Positions 45,700 to 56,272 of a DNA stretch of 64,000 nucleotides are shown one piece after another (within the stretch, counting starts at the first letter, position 1; every line of letters starts with the position of its first letter). The DNA is taken from assembly GCF_022539505.1 (NCBI RefSeq), contig NC_061514.1:37601769-37665768 (forward strand). Direction: 5' to 3'. A model generated the notes under the pieces. The model worked only from the letters and a program-made list of their open reading frames with translations, was not told the origin of the DNA and made no database searches. This DNA comes from Lolium rigidum. Taxonomy: Eukaryota > Streptophyta > Magnoliopsida > Poales > Poaceae. Both the position numbers and the translations under genes were made by a program.

Positions 45700-47420
45700 T
45701 GATACGTCCATTTTGCATCACTATTTTATATCATAATTTACTGTTATTCATTGATATATTTCATATTTAGATATGATACTTATGTTATTTCACTTATTTT
45801 GCATGTTTCACGATTATTGGAGAATTATTCACCGGAGTCAGAATTCTGCTGGAAAAAGCACCGTCAGGATACCATATTTCTGAAGATCAACAATTGACGG
45901 AAATTATACCGAAGATCTTATTTTTCCAGAAGAATGAGCCAGCCAGAAGGAGGAGCCGAGGAGGGCCGGCATGGGCCCCCCATAGGCCGGCGCGGGCCCA
46001 GCCCTGGCCGCGCCGCCATGTGGGGAGGGGGCCTACAGCCCCCTCGGCCTCCTCTCTTTCGTGTACTTCATCACCCCGAAAACCTAAGGCACGGGGGATA
46101 AGCGAGAATAGACACAGCCGCCTCTGCAGGGCGGAGAAACACCAGAGAGAAAAGAGCTCTCCCGCGGGAAGGAATCCGCCGGGGAAATTCCGTCCCGGAG
46201 GGGGAAATCGACGCCATCGTCACCGTCATCGAGCTGGACTTCATTGGGATCATCATCATCATCATCATCTCCACCATCGACACCGCCATCTCCACCGCTG
46301 CACCTCGTTTCCGCTGTAACATCTAGGGTTAAATCTTGAGTATTTCATAGGGGAAACTCTCCCGGTATTTATTACTACTTGTTATTGATGCTATTGAGTG
46401 AAACCATTGGATCAAGGTTTATGTTTAGATTGGTATTCATCATTATTTCACCTCTGATCATGTTCCATATGATGTCTCGTGAGTAGTTCGTTTAGTTCTT
46501 GAGGACATGGGTGAAGTCTAAATGTTGGGAGTGAACTATGTCGATTGTTTGATAGGGGAAATTCTCCCGGTATTGATTTCTACTTGTTATTGATGCCATT
46601 GAGTGAAACCATTGAACCAAGGTTTATGTTCAGATTGTTATTCATCATCATATCACCTCTGATCATGTTCCATATGATGTCTCGTGAGTAGTTCGTTTAG
46701 TTCTTGAGGACATGGGTGAAGTCGAAATGTTAGCAGTGAACTATGTTGAGTAATATTTAATGGTTTGATATTTAAGTTGTGGTGTTATTCTTCTAGTGGT
46801 GTCATGTGAACGTCGACTACATGATACTTCACCTTTATGGGCCTAGGGGAGTGCATCTTGTATTCGTTTGCTAATTGTGGGGTTGCTGGAGTGACGAGCA
46901 ACCTAAACCCCCGTTAGTATATTGGTGCGGGAGGGATAGCGAGGATCTCGGAGTTTAAGGCTCGTGGTTAGATTTATCTTAATTACTTTCTTGTATTTGC
47001 GGATGCTTGCAAGGGGTATAATCACAAGTATGTATTAGTCCTAGGAAGGGCGGTGCATTAGCATAGGTTCACCCACACAACACTTATCAAAACAATGAAA
47101 ATTAATCAACTATATGAAGCGAAAGCACTAGACTAAATCCCCGTGTGTCCTCAAGAACATTTGGTCATTATAAGTAAACAAACCGGCTTGTCCTTTGTGC
47201 TAAAAAGGATTGGGCCACTCGCTGCAATTATTACTCTCGCATTTTACTTACTTGTACTTTATTCATCTGCTATATCAAAACCCCCTGAAAACTTGTCTGT
47301 GAGCATTTACAGTGAATCCTTCATCGAAACTGCTTGTCAACACCTTCTGCTCCTCGTTGGGTTGGACACTCTTATTTATCGAAAGTACTATGATACACCC
47401 CCTATACTTGTGGGTCATCA
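45700..47420 (+). repeat. 3' LTR of element 7 (1721 bp)
   Basis: Starts TGATACGTCCATTTTGCATC and ends CTTGTGGGTCATCA. It is ~204 bp longer than 52322-53838 because of a tandem duplication at 46347-46756. GC palindrome at 45975-46030. Confidence 0.9.
46347..46756 (+). repeat. 205-bp tandem duplication inside the LTR of element 7
   Basis: ATAGGGGAAA...GTTCGTTTAG...GTGAACTATG occurs twice, starting at 46347 and 46552, with several substitutions between copies. The related LTR at 52322-53838 has only one copy. Confidence 0.85.
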
Positions 47421-49272
47421 CACACCTTTCAGCATGCCATTGTAAACCTCTGACATGTTGTTGGTCATTATGCCGTACCGAGCCCCCGTGCCGTGAGCTT
47501 GTGTCCACTTACTTAAATCGGGGCAGTTCTGATTAATCCATGTAGTCAAATTTATTTCAGTCCTCCGGCCCCTCCGGTCTTCTCTCGGCGGCAAGGCAGC
47601 ACTTTCGATTTTCTTTGTTGATTCCAGCCCAAATATCATTCATCTTCGTTGATGTCTTCTGCATGCACATCCTCTTAAATAGCTTGAATTAGTCCCTGTT
47701 CTTGAACTTCGAGTAAAAATTGGCTGCCAAGTGCCTCATGCACCACCTTGTCTCCAGGTCGGGCCACCCCTAGTCAGGGTCCAATGAATTCTTGATTATT
47801 TCGAGAGCGCTCAAAAGGCCCGTGTTGCGATCTGATATGATGCAAACATCGGGCCGATCTCTCACGACTCCCATCTTCAACAAGCTGAGGAACCATAACC
47901 AGCTATCTTTGTTTTCACTCTCGACAAGTGCATAGGCAATAGGCAAGAGCTGATTATTTGCGTCAGCTGCGGTTGCCACCAAGAGTGTGCCCTTGTACTT
48001 TCCTGTGAGAAAGGTACCATCTATTGAGAGCACCGGGCAGCAGTGATGGAATGCCCGTATAGTCTAGGGGAATGCCCAAAATAAATGATCAAGGATTTCT
48101 TGGTTTTCCTCCATAGGGTGTTTACGAGCTCTCCTGACCACTTGAGTCCCCCCGGTTAGTTGTTGCTATCTGATGGAGTAGTCTCGGGCAAGGTTGTATG
48201 CCTCCTCATAGGTGCCAAACAATTTCTGGAAAATCTCCTCCTTCGCCCGCCTTGCCTTACTAAAGCTAACCGGGAAGCCAATCACATCTTCCGCGATTTT
48301 TTGCAGCTTCTTTGTACCAAGGGTTATATCTTATTCCACCGCCACTTGCATGATATGTGATACATATTTTGCAGTGACGTTGCAGTGTTCATCAAGAGCC
48401 CCCAATTGCTCGCAACTATGGGGTTCTATTTTTGAGATATGCCATGACTGACATACCCCAGGGCTCACCCGAGCGATAACTCTCCCCTGCAACCCTTAAT
48501 CAATTTGACGCATATGACTTTCGGCTCCCTTCGATCAGACTGCTTCACTCTGTGTTCCCGAGATATGGCCAACGCATACCTCTTGATTGTTTGGTCAGCC
48601 GAGTCCTTGTCTGGGAAAGTTGGCCCAACCTGCAGACTCGCCTCCCCTAGGCCTGGAACAGAGCGGAATTCATTGTTGATGGTCATTGTTTTTAAGAACT
48701 CAGGGTCCATTGGTGCCGCAACCGCCCTCCGGGAAGGACCGACGCCTTCTTCGTCAGAGGAGGATTCAGACGAAGAAGAATGAGTGTCATCATCCAACGC
48801 ATCCGGCAATCCATCCACACGCTCGCTAATGTCAACGAACGCTTACCAGTATCCTGGGTCAGCAACAAACTGGGCGACCATCTGCTCCGATGGTCCGGTG
48901 CTATGGCCTGCAGTCAGTGCCTCATGCTTTGATTGGCCTATCATGGCTGCTGCAATCAGGGCCAAATGCTCCGATTGAACGGTGCTCGCTCCTGTGGTGA
49001 TGGTCATCTCCTCTTCACCAGCGCCGGTACTGCATCCAACATCATCATCACCAGATATAAACTAAACATACACCATGGGCTCTCAATACATAGCAGCACC
49101 AGGTGTGCTTGAAAACCTCATGTACATACCCTAATTTCTATCACTCTTTACCTCTCGCAAACTCCAACGGGCAGGTGTCCCATCATCCCCTCCTACGACG
49201 ATGAGAGCCTCAACGATCATCTTCTTCCCACACATGTCACGCCTAAACTTTGCTCGGATGCATCTACTAACA
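47421..49272 (-). pseudogene. mudrA: Mutator-like (MULE) transposase, main part
   Basis: Minus strand, continuing from 54360-54218 across the solo LTR. 49272-49141 is N-terminal sequence (CIRAKFRRDMCGKKMIVEAL). 48818-48465 is an acidic/Ser stretch then the MuDR N-terminal domain (FPDKDSADQTIKRYALAISR). 48033-47770 is the MULE transposase core (LSIDGTFLTGKYKGTLLVAT, ISDRNTGLLSA), with the first two catalytic Asp positions recognisable. 47639-47421 ends ARYGIMTNNMSEVYNGMLKG, where an LTR cuts the gene, so the SWIM zinc finger is missing. Stops and frameshifts between the blocks; introns may account for some gaps. The symbol denotes the family only. Confidence 0.85.
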
Positions 49273-50518
49273 TGATGGGATTCGTAGCATAGAAAACAAA
49301 AAATTTCCTACCGCAAGAACGAAAACCAAGCCAAGATCTAATCTAGTAGACGGTAGCAACGAGGAGATGAAGAGACTAACCCTCGAAGATTCGCAAAGCT
49401 TAACGAGATTAGATCTCGGGGTGGATGTAGACGATCACTTGCCGCTTGCAAAAGCGCGTAGAAGATCTTGATCTTGACGGTGCCACAATCGGGCAGCACC
49501 TCCGTACTCGGTCACACGTTCGGTGTTGATGAAGACGATGTCCTTCTCCCCGTTCCAGCGGGCAGCAGAAGTAGTAGATCCTCCTCGGAATCCCGGCAGC
49601 ACGACGGCGTGGTGGCGGTGGTGGTGGAGAACTCCGGCAGGGCTTCGCCTAAGCGTATGCGGGAGTTGCGGTGGAGGAGGAGGCGGCTAGGGTTGGGGAG
49701 GCGGCTAGGGTTTGGGCGCCGGCCAAAGGGGGCGGCCAACTTGTGGTGCTTGGAGTGGCCGGCCCCCTCCCCTTGCCCCTCATTATATAGGTGGAAGCCC
49801 CAAGAGTTGGATCCCAAGTCTTCGAATAAGACCCCAAAAGAAAACCTACCTTTGGTGGGAAACCTACTCAAGATGGGAGTCCCACTCTAGGTGGGATTCC
49901 CACCTTTCCTTGAGGGAGGGTTGGCCGGCCACCTTGGTGGAGTCCACTTGGGACTCCACCCCTTAGGGTTTGGCCGGCCATAGTTGTGGAGTCCCTCTGG
50001 GACTCCACCTTCCATAGTGCATTTCTTCCGGACTTTTCTAGAACCTTCAAGAACCTTCCATAAATGCACCGGATCATTTCCAAACTTGGAATATGACTTC
50101 CTATATATGAATCTTATTCTCCGGACCATTCCGGAACTCCTCGTGATGTCCTGGATCCCATCCGAGACTCCGAACAAAACTTCAAACTCCATTCCATATT
50201 CCATATCTACTCAAACGACATCAAACCTTAAGTGTGCCACCCTACCGTTCGCGAACTATGCAGACATGGTTGAGACTTCTCTCCGACCAATAACCAATAG
50301 CGGGATCTGGAGATCCATAATGGCTCCCACATATTCAACGATGACTTAGTGATCGATTGAACCAATTACATATGATACCGATTCCCTTTGTCTCGCGATA
50401 TATTACTTGTCCGAGGTTTGATCATCGGTATCACGATACCTTGTTCAACCTCGTCTCCTGACAAGTACTCTTTTCTCGTTCCGTGGTATCTGGTCTCTTA
50501 TGAACCATTCCACCGGAG
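49273..50518 (-). mobile_element. Solo Copia LTR (BARE-1/WIS/Angela type), left part
   Basis: Begins TGATGGGATTCGTAGCATAG (the LTR 3' end in reverse). Together with 53839-54217 it forms one ~1.6-kb LTR with TG...CA ends and a 5-bp duplication TAACA (49268-49272 and 54218-54222). No internal Copia sequence, so it is a solo LTR left by LTR-LTR recombination. Interrupted by a truncated Gypsy at 50519. Confidence 0.88.
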
Positions 50519-53500
50519 GAGTAAATTCATCATCGGTATTGGCATCCCCTTGGTTTGTTCCAAGCTTGGGGGAGTGCCGCGGTATCACATCATCACTATC
50601 TTTATCTTTTACTATCAAGTAGTGTCATATCATGAGTAGGGAAGTTATCATATAGAATAGTATGCAGTGTGGAAGTATCTCTCTCTTAGTTGGTTATCTA
50701 TGTATCCGTTGGTGTGAGTTATCGTTATGGAATATTAATGAGAAGTCTTATCATTTACTTTTTGCACACCTTATTTTAGTTTGCAATTTCTATTATATGG
50801 TCACTCTTGACATTAGTATTGATATCACTTTGGGAGCATCAAGTAAATCTATTTGGTTTTGGCAAACTTAATATTGGTCAATAGCAACAACATCTTGATG
50901 TTTAAATAGAAAAGGGAAATACATGTAGATATATTGCTTTATTATCTTTCTGCTAATGAGTTTAGTATTCTGAAGTTAAAATTGCTTGTGCTTATGAGAA
51001 AGATGCATGATTGTTTCTATCACATGTATATTTGTTTGTTTCCCTCAACCTTTATGCTTGCTACCCAACCTTCCTAGCCAAAGACCTGTATTGAGAGGGA
51101 ATGCTTCTCATACATCCATAACCCTAGACCAAACCCATGCCATTTGTGTCCACCATAACTACCTACTATGTGTTATTTCGCGCCGCTCCAAGTAAATACT
51201 TCATGTGCTACCTTCAAATAATTCAAACTATATTACTCCTTATTTGTGTCAATGTTTTATAGCTCATGAGGAAGTATGTGGTGTTTTATCTTTCAATCTT
51301 GTTGGGTGGACTTTCACCAATGGACTAGTGGCACATCCGCTTATCCAATAATTTTGCAAAAAGAGCTGGCAACGGGGTTCCCAGCCCCAATTAATAACCT
51401 TCATTAATAATTCTCTTCACATGTTTTGCCCTGATTTATCAGTAAGCAACTTAATTTTGCAATAGACACTCCTCCATGGTTTGAGAAATGTTGGAAGGCA
51501 CCCGAGGATTCGGTTAGCCATGGCTTGTGAAAGCAAAGGTTGGGGGGAGTGTCATCCATAATAAAACTAAAATACATGTGTAAACAAAAGAGAAAGGGGG
51601 ATGATCTACCTTGCAGGTAGAGATGCCGTCCTCCATGGGAGCCGCTCTTGGAAGGTCTGTTTGGCAAGGGAGTTAGAGTGCCCGCTACCATTCGTTGACA
51701 ACAACAAACACCGCTCAAAATCTTACTTTTATGCTCTTTATATGATTTTAAAACTTGAAAAGCTCTAGCACATGATTTAATCCCTGCTTCCCTCTGCGAA
51801 GGGCCTATCTTTTACTTTTATGTTGAGTCAGTAAACCTATTTCCCTCTATCTTAAGCAAGAAATTGAGTTGTTGTGAACCAACCATTTATACTATGATTT
51901 AGTTAATCATGTCTTTTATGCTTTCTTGTTCAGTACAAATTTTATCTGAATGAATATGACTTTGAAAGTTATCAATGATTATGAGTAGATTGTTATGATT
52001 GAGGATGAAAGCCCTGCTATATAAATTCTAATATGAAAGCTTTGCTTAGAAGATAAGCATAATCCGTTAGTAGTTCTCTGACCAAGAACAAAGTTTGCCA
52101 TAACCATTTATGATTTCCTATGCACCTTTATTTGTGATTTCTCTTTACTTATTTCAAGTTGAGTTATCTGAAGAGAATGTTTACTAGAATATCTTGTGTG
52201 AATCAATATGATGCTTCTTGTCCGTATTTTATTTATCGACTTTTCACTCCATAAACATGTGGTCTTGTTTATTGAGCTCAGTTTCGCTTGGGGAAAAGCG
52301 AAGTCTAAGCTTGGGGGGAGTTGATACGTCCATTTTGCATCACTATTTTATATCATAATTTGCTGTTATTCATTGATATATTTCATATTTAGAGATGATA
52401 CTTATGTTATTTCACTTATTTTGCATGTTTCATGATCATTGGAGAATTATTCACCGGAGTCAGGATTCTGCTGGAAAAAGCACCGTCAGGACACCATATT
52501 TCGGAAGATCAACAATTGACGGAAATTATATGAAAAATCCTATTTTTCCAGAAGACGAAGGGAGCCAAAAGTAGGGGCCGAGAGGGGCCGCCATGGGCCC
52601 CCCATAGGCCGGCGCGGGCCCTGCCCTGGCCGCGCCGCCATGTGGGGAGGGGGCCCACAGCCCCCTCTGGCCTCCTCTCCTTCGCGTACATCATCTCCCC
52701 GAAAACCTAAGGCACGGGGAGTTACGGAGAATTGACAGAGCCGCCTCTGCGGGGCGGAGAAACACCAGAGAGAAAAGAGCTCTCCGGCGGGCAGGAATCC
52801 GCCGGGGAAATTCCCTCCCGGAGGGGGAAATCGACGCCATCGCCATCATCATAGAGCTGGACATCATCTCCATCATCATCATCATCATCATCTCCACCAT
52901 CTACACCGCCATCTCCACCGCTGCATCTCATCACCGCTGTAACAATTAGGGTTGGATCTTGATTGTTTGATAGGGGAAATTCTCCTGGTATTGATTTCTA
53001 CTTGTTATTGATGCCATTGAGTGAAACCATTGAACCAAGGTTTATGTTCAGATTGTTATTCATCATCATATCACCTCTGATCATGTTCCATATGATGTCT
53101 CGTGAGTAGTTCGTTTAGTTCTTGAGGACATGGGTGAAGTCGAAATGTTAGCGAGTGAACTATGTTGAGTAATATTTAATGGTTTGATATTTAAGTTGTG
53201 GTGTTATTCTTCTAGTGGTGTCATGTGAACGTCGACTACATGATACTTCACCTTTATGGGCCTAGGGGAGTGCATCTTGTATTCGTTTGCTAATTGTGGG
53301 GTTGCCGGAGTGACGACAACCTAAACCCCCGTTAGTATATCGGTGCGGGGAGGGATAGCGAGGATCTCAAAGTTTAAGGTTGTGGTTAGATTTATCTTAA
53401 TTACTTTCTTGTATTTGCGGATGCTTGCAAGGGGTATAATCACAAGTATGTATTAGTCCTAGGAAGGGCGGTGCATTAGCATAGGTTCACCCACACAACA

Positions 53501-53838
53501 CTTATCAAAACAATGAAGATTAATCAACTATAGGAAGCAAAAGCACTGGACTAAAATCCCCGTGTGTCATCAAGAACGTTTGGTCATTATAAGTAAACAA
53601 ACCGGCTTGTCCTTTGTGCTAAAAAGGATTGGGCCACTCGCTGCAATTATTTCTCTCGCATTTTATTTACTTGTACTTTATTTATCTGCTATATCAAACC
53701 CCCCTGAAAACTTGTCTGTGAGCATTTACAGTGAATCCTTCATCGAAACTGCTTGTCAACACCTTCTGCTCCTCGTTGGGTTCGACACTCTTATTTATCG
53801 AAACTACTACGATACACCCCTATACTTGTGGGTCATCA
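50519..53838 (+). mobile_element. 5'-truncated Gypsy element 8 inside the solo LTR
   Basis: Homologous to 43890-47420 from the stop-codon region of the extra ORF onward: 1.8 kb of 3' untranslated region, a stem-loop (52283-52302), a polypurine tract, and LTR 52322-53838 (1517 bp). No coding sequence. Its left edge falls in a short shared sequence (GGAGTAA), and no target duplication is obvious. Confidence 0.82.
52322..53838 (+). repeat. LTR of element 8 (1517 bp)
   Basis: Starts TGATACGTCCATTTTGCATC and ends TGTGGGTCATCA. GC palindrome at 52592-52655. Confidence 0.9.
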
Positions 53839-54217
53839 GTACCCTTCCGGCATAAGTGATTTATATGATCTCATGGTCGAAAGGACTTGGTAACTATGTA
53901 TCGAAAGCTTATAGCAAATGAACTTAATGACGTGATCTTATGCTACGCTTATTTGAGTGTGTCCATTACATCATTCACATAATGATATAACCTTGTCATT
54001 AATAACATCCAATGTTCATGATCACGAAACGATGATCATCTATTAATCAACAAGCTAGTTATACAAGAGGCTTATTAGGGACTTCTTGTTGTTTACATAA
54101 CACACATGTATCAATGTTTCGGTTAATATAATTATAGCATGGTATATAAACATTTATCATAAACACAATGATATATAATAACCAATTTATTATTGCCTCT
54201 TGGGCATATCTCCAACA
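53839..54217 (-). mobile_element. Solo Copia LTR, right part
   Basis: Ends ATTGCCTCTTGGGCATATCT then CCAACA, the reverse of the TGTTGGAGATATGCCC start I know from BARE-1/WIS/Angela LTRs. Followed by TAACA, the target duplication. Confidence 0.88.
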
Positions 54218-54360
54218 TAACATCCAAAAATCCTCTATTGACCATGTCTGTCACTACAACTTTCATCGAATCGCAGCGCGACACATCGATACCAGAAAAT
54301 TCGTCGTGTACGTATGACGTCTCCAAAAAACAATAACATAGTTTCCATCGTACCTACCGC
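54218..54360 (-). pseudogene. mudrA: N-terminal part of the Mutator-like transposase
   Basis: Minus strand, reading HDEFSGIDVSRCDSMKVVVT then DMVNRGFLDV up to the solo LTR. Dropping the LTR and one TAACA copy lets the frame run on without a stop into 49272. The start is unclear: an ATG at about 54342 is in a different frame from this segment, so a frameshift or upstream exon is needed. Confidence 0.6.
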
Positions 54361-55329
54361 ACAACCATATATTTTAAAATAATATTAGATTACAACACAA
54401 CAATATTTAACATGTGATTAACAGTTTTAAATAATCATAACACAACACCATTTATAATAATTTTAACAACATTCCATAAATATTCTATTAGACGCCTACC
54501 GCTCACTCATTCCATAATAAATTTAACACCAAGCATAAGACGACACCATTTTTTAATACACGACAGATTTTAATGCTACCAACTTTAAACTAAAATTAAA
54601 ATAAGTACGAACGGATTTTAATACCTCAACTTCATCCCGTGTGCTCCACTTCTAATTATATCTTAAAATACCACCTTATTGCAATCAAAGCAATCTATAA
54701 TCAAATTCACCTAAAATACACGTTCAACATATTTAATTAGAATATTAATATTTTAGCACCGTAATATTATATGTCTACTTTAACATGGATCTTGAACAGA
54801 TCATTATTTGCTACTAATGTTCACCATTACTTAGTTTAATTAGAAGTTCATTCCTACGTTACATGTTTGTACGTAACACATAAAATCATAGTCTATATAC
54901 TCTGCATGTCGCATACAAAAAAATATAGCTATCTACGTCTTAATTACAGGTTGCATGTCCTAATATACTACTCAATAATATGCCGTACTAATATTTTCAT
55001 CCTACCTATGCATGCAACTAGAGAACATGCACTACTTAAACTAATTACACTACACAACTAATTAGGTTCTAACTACATATACAACATGCTAGCTTCTTGT
55101 AATCCTTACATTGAGCAAAGACGGAATCAACGAGGCTGCACTCAATCAACAAACATCAACTACTTGAGTAAGAGACATCAACGACTCAGAGCAAGAGACA
55201 TCAACTAACTGAGCAAAGACTAAGTGCGTCAAGAAAAATAAGTGTGTTCACAGTGAGAGTGAGAGCGAGTAACGTCTTTATATAGAATCGGCTCAGCTCG
55301 ACGAAATTAATCCATGCTTTATTTATTGC
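54361..55329. other. AT-rich stretch upstream of the transposase gene
   Basis: About 1 kb of AT-rich DNA without a gene. It probably includes the 5' end of the Mutator-like element, but no long terminal inverted repeat was recognised. Confidence 0.5.
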
Positions 55330-55445
55330 ACTATGTCTAGATGTCTCAACTTTATGTACATACGGATTCTTTTCTAACTAAAATGCATTACATGCATTCA
55401 TATATAGACAAAAGTAAGACACATATTTTTAAACGGAGGGAGTAC
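55330..55445. mobile_element. Stowaway-type (Tc1/mariner) MITE, right part
   Basis: Ends AAACGGAGGGAGTA, the standard Stowaway terminus, preceded by ACATACGGATTC and ATATATAGACAAAAGTAAGA blocks typical of the family. The left terminus (CTCCCTCCGT) is missing. Confidence 0.65.
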
Positions 55446-56030
55446 CAGAGAATCTGCGCCCATATCAGCTCCATTTGCAACAGTTTCGCAGCAATCACAC
55501 CGAAAGCAACAAAGTTAGCAACAGTTAAAAGCACCCTAATTGAAAATAGTAGCAGCTTCTTTTGCAGCATGAAAGTGCGTGCATGTCGGCCATATTCCCG
55601 CACGTGGTCGATCTTGAAGCTGGCGTGAAAGTGAGCCATGCTGCGTCCCGACGATTCCACGAAGTGGCGGGTCATGCCACCGGGTGGTGCGGAGGCATCC
55701 TCCACGTCGCCCTGCCACCAGTCCCTGGGGCGGCATGGCCCACAGGTCCGAACGATGACGGACGACGACTCCCATCTAGCTAACATGCCGCCACCGCCTG
55801 GGCCGGCATGTCCTATCGCCACGCCCTCCGGCGGCATGTGGTCACGTGTCGCCTGGGGGCTCTGCCGTCACAGCCGAGGTGGTCTTTTTTGCCAATTATA
55901 CTCGCAGGTGGTTCTATTTATCAATAAATTGGGCAGGACGGTCTCTTTTGCCAAAAAATTCCCATTGAATCTTCTTGTTCGGTCGATTCACAGTAGTAAA
56001 CGGGCCGGCAGGCTGTAGTAAAACCGAGCT
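55446..56030 (+). other. GC-rich upstream region of the F-box gene
   Basis: No convincing gene; open frames on both strands are due to high GC. 55880-55970 carries two copies of a GGTCTyTTTTGCCAA phrase that I associate with repetitive grass DNA, so part is probably transposon-derived. Confidence 0.4.
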
Positions 56031-56272
56031 AAGGCCCATAATTTGTTGCCCATCTATTTTTTCCACGTACGACCTAGCCCACAGCCCAGCTCAGCGCTGC
56101 CGCAGCGGCAACAATATCAACATTTCGCATACTCGTTGGCCGCTCGAACACTCCAATTCCCCATCTGCAGCAACGGCGATGGCGCCGGCGACTCCACCAC
56201 CCCCATCCCCCGATCTCTAGCTAGCCACCGATTTTCAGCCCGATCTGACATGCGCCAACTCCCTCTTCCACC
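56031..56272 (+). promoter_or_regulatory. Probable promoter and 5' leader of the F-box gene
   Basis: Site II-like GGCCCA/AGCCCA motifs at 56033, 56076 and 56083 (AAGGCCCATA; TAGCCCACAGCCCAGC) and a CACGTAC ACGT core near 56063 lie 190-240 bp before the start codon. These are common in TATA-less plant promoters; no clear TATA box. Transcription start not determinable. Confidence 0.4.

Larger units (their letters stand above)
42743..47420 (+). mobile_element. Gypsy element 7, 3' half
   Basis: Plus-strand order: end of pol, internal promoter-like block, an extra ORF, 1.8 kb 3' untranslated region, polypurine tract, LTR (45700-47420). The 5' half is absent. The LTR abuts the Mutator transposase gene at 47421, so this element was inserted there. 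A shorter relative is at 50519-53838. Confidence 0.85.

Noticed and set aside
45700..53838. Elements 7 and 8 as the two LTRs of one large retrotransposon
   Set aside because: Between them lie a Mutator gene and part of a solo Copia LTR, and each has its own 3' untranslated region in the same orientation; two separate elements fit better.
55388..55837. 149-codon minus-strand ORF upstream of the F-box gene
   Set aside because: GC-driven open frame in probably repeat-derived DNA; overlaps a plus-strand frame of similar length; no motif.
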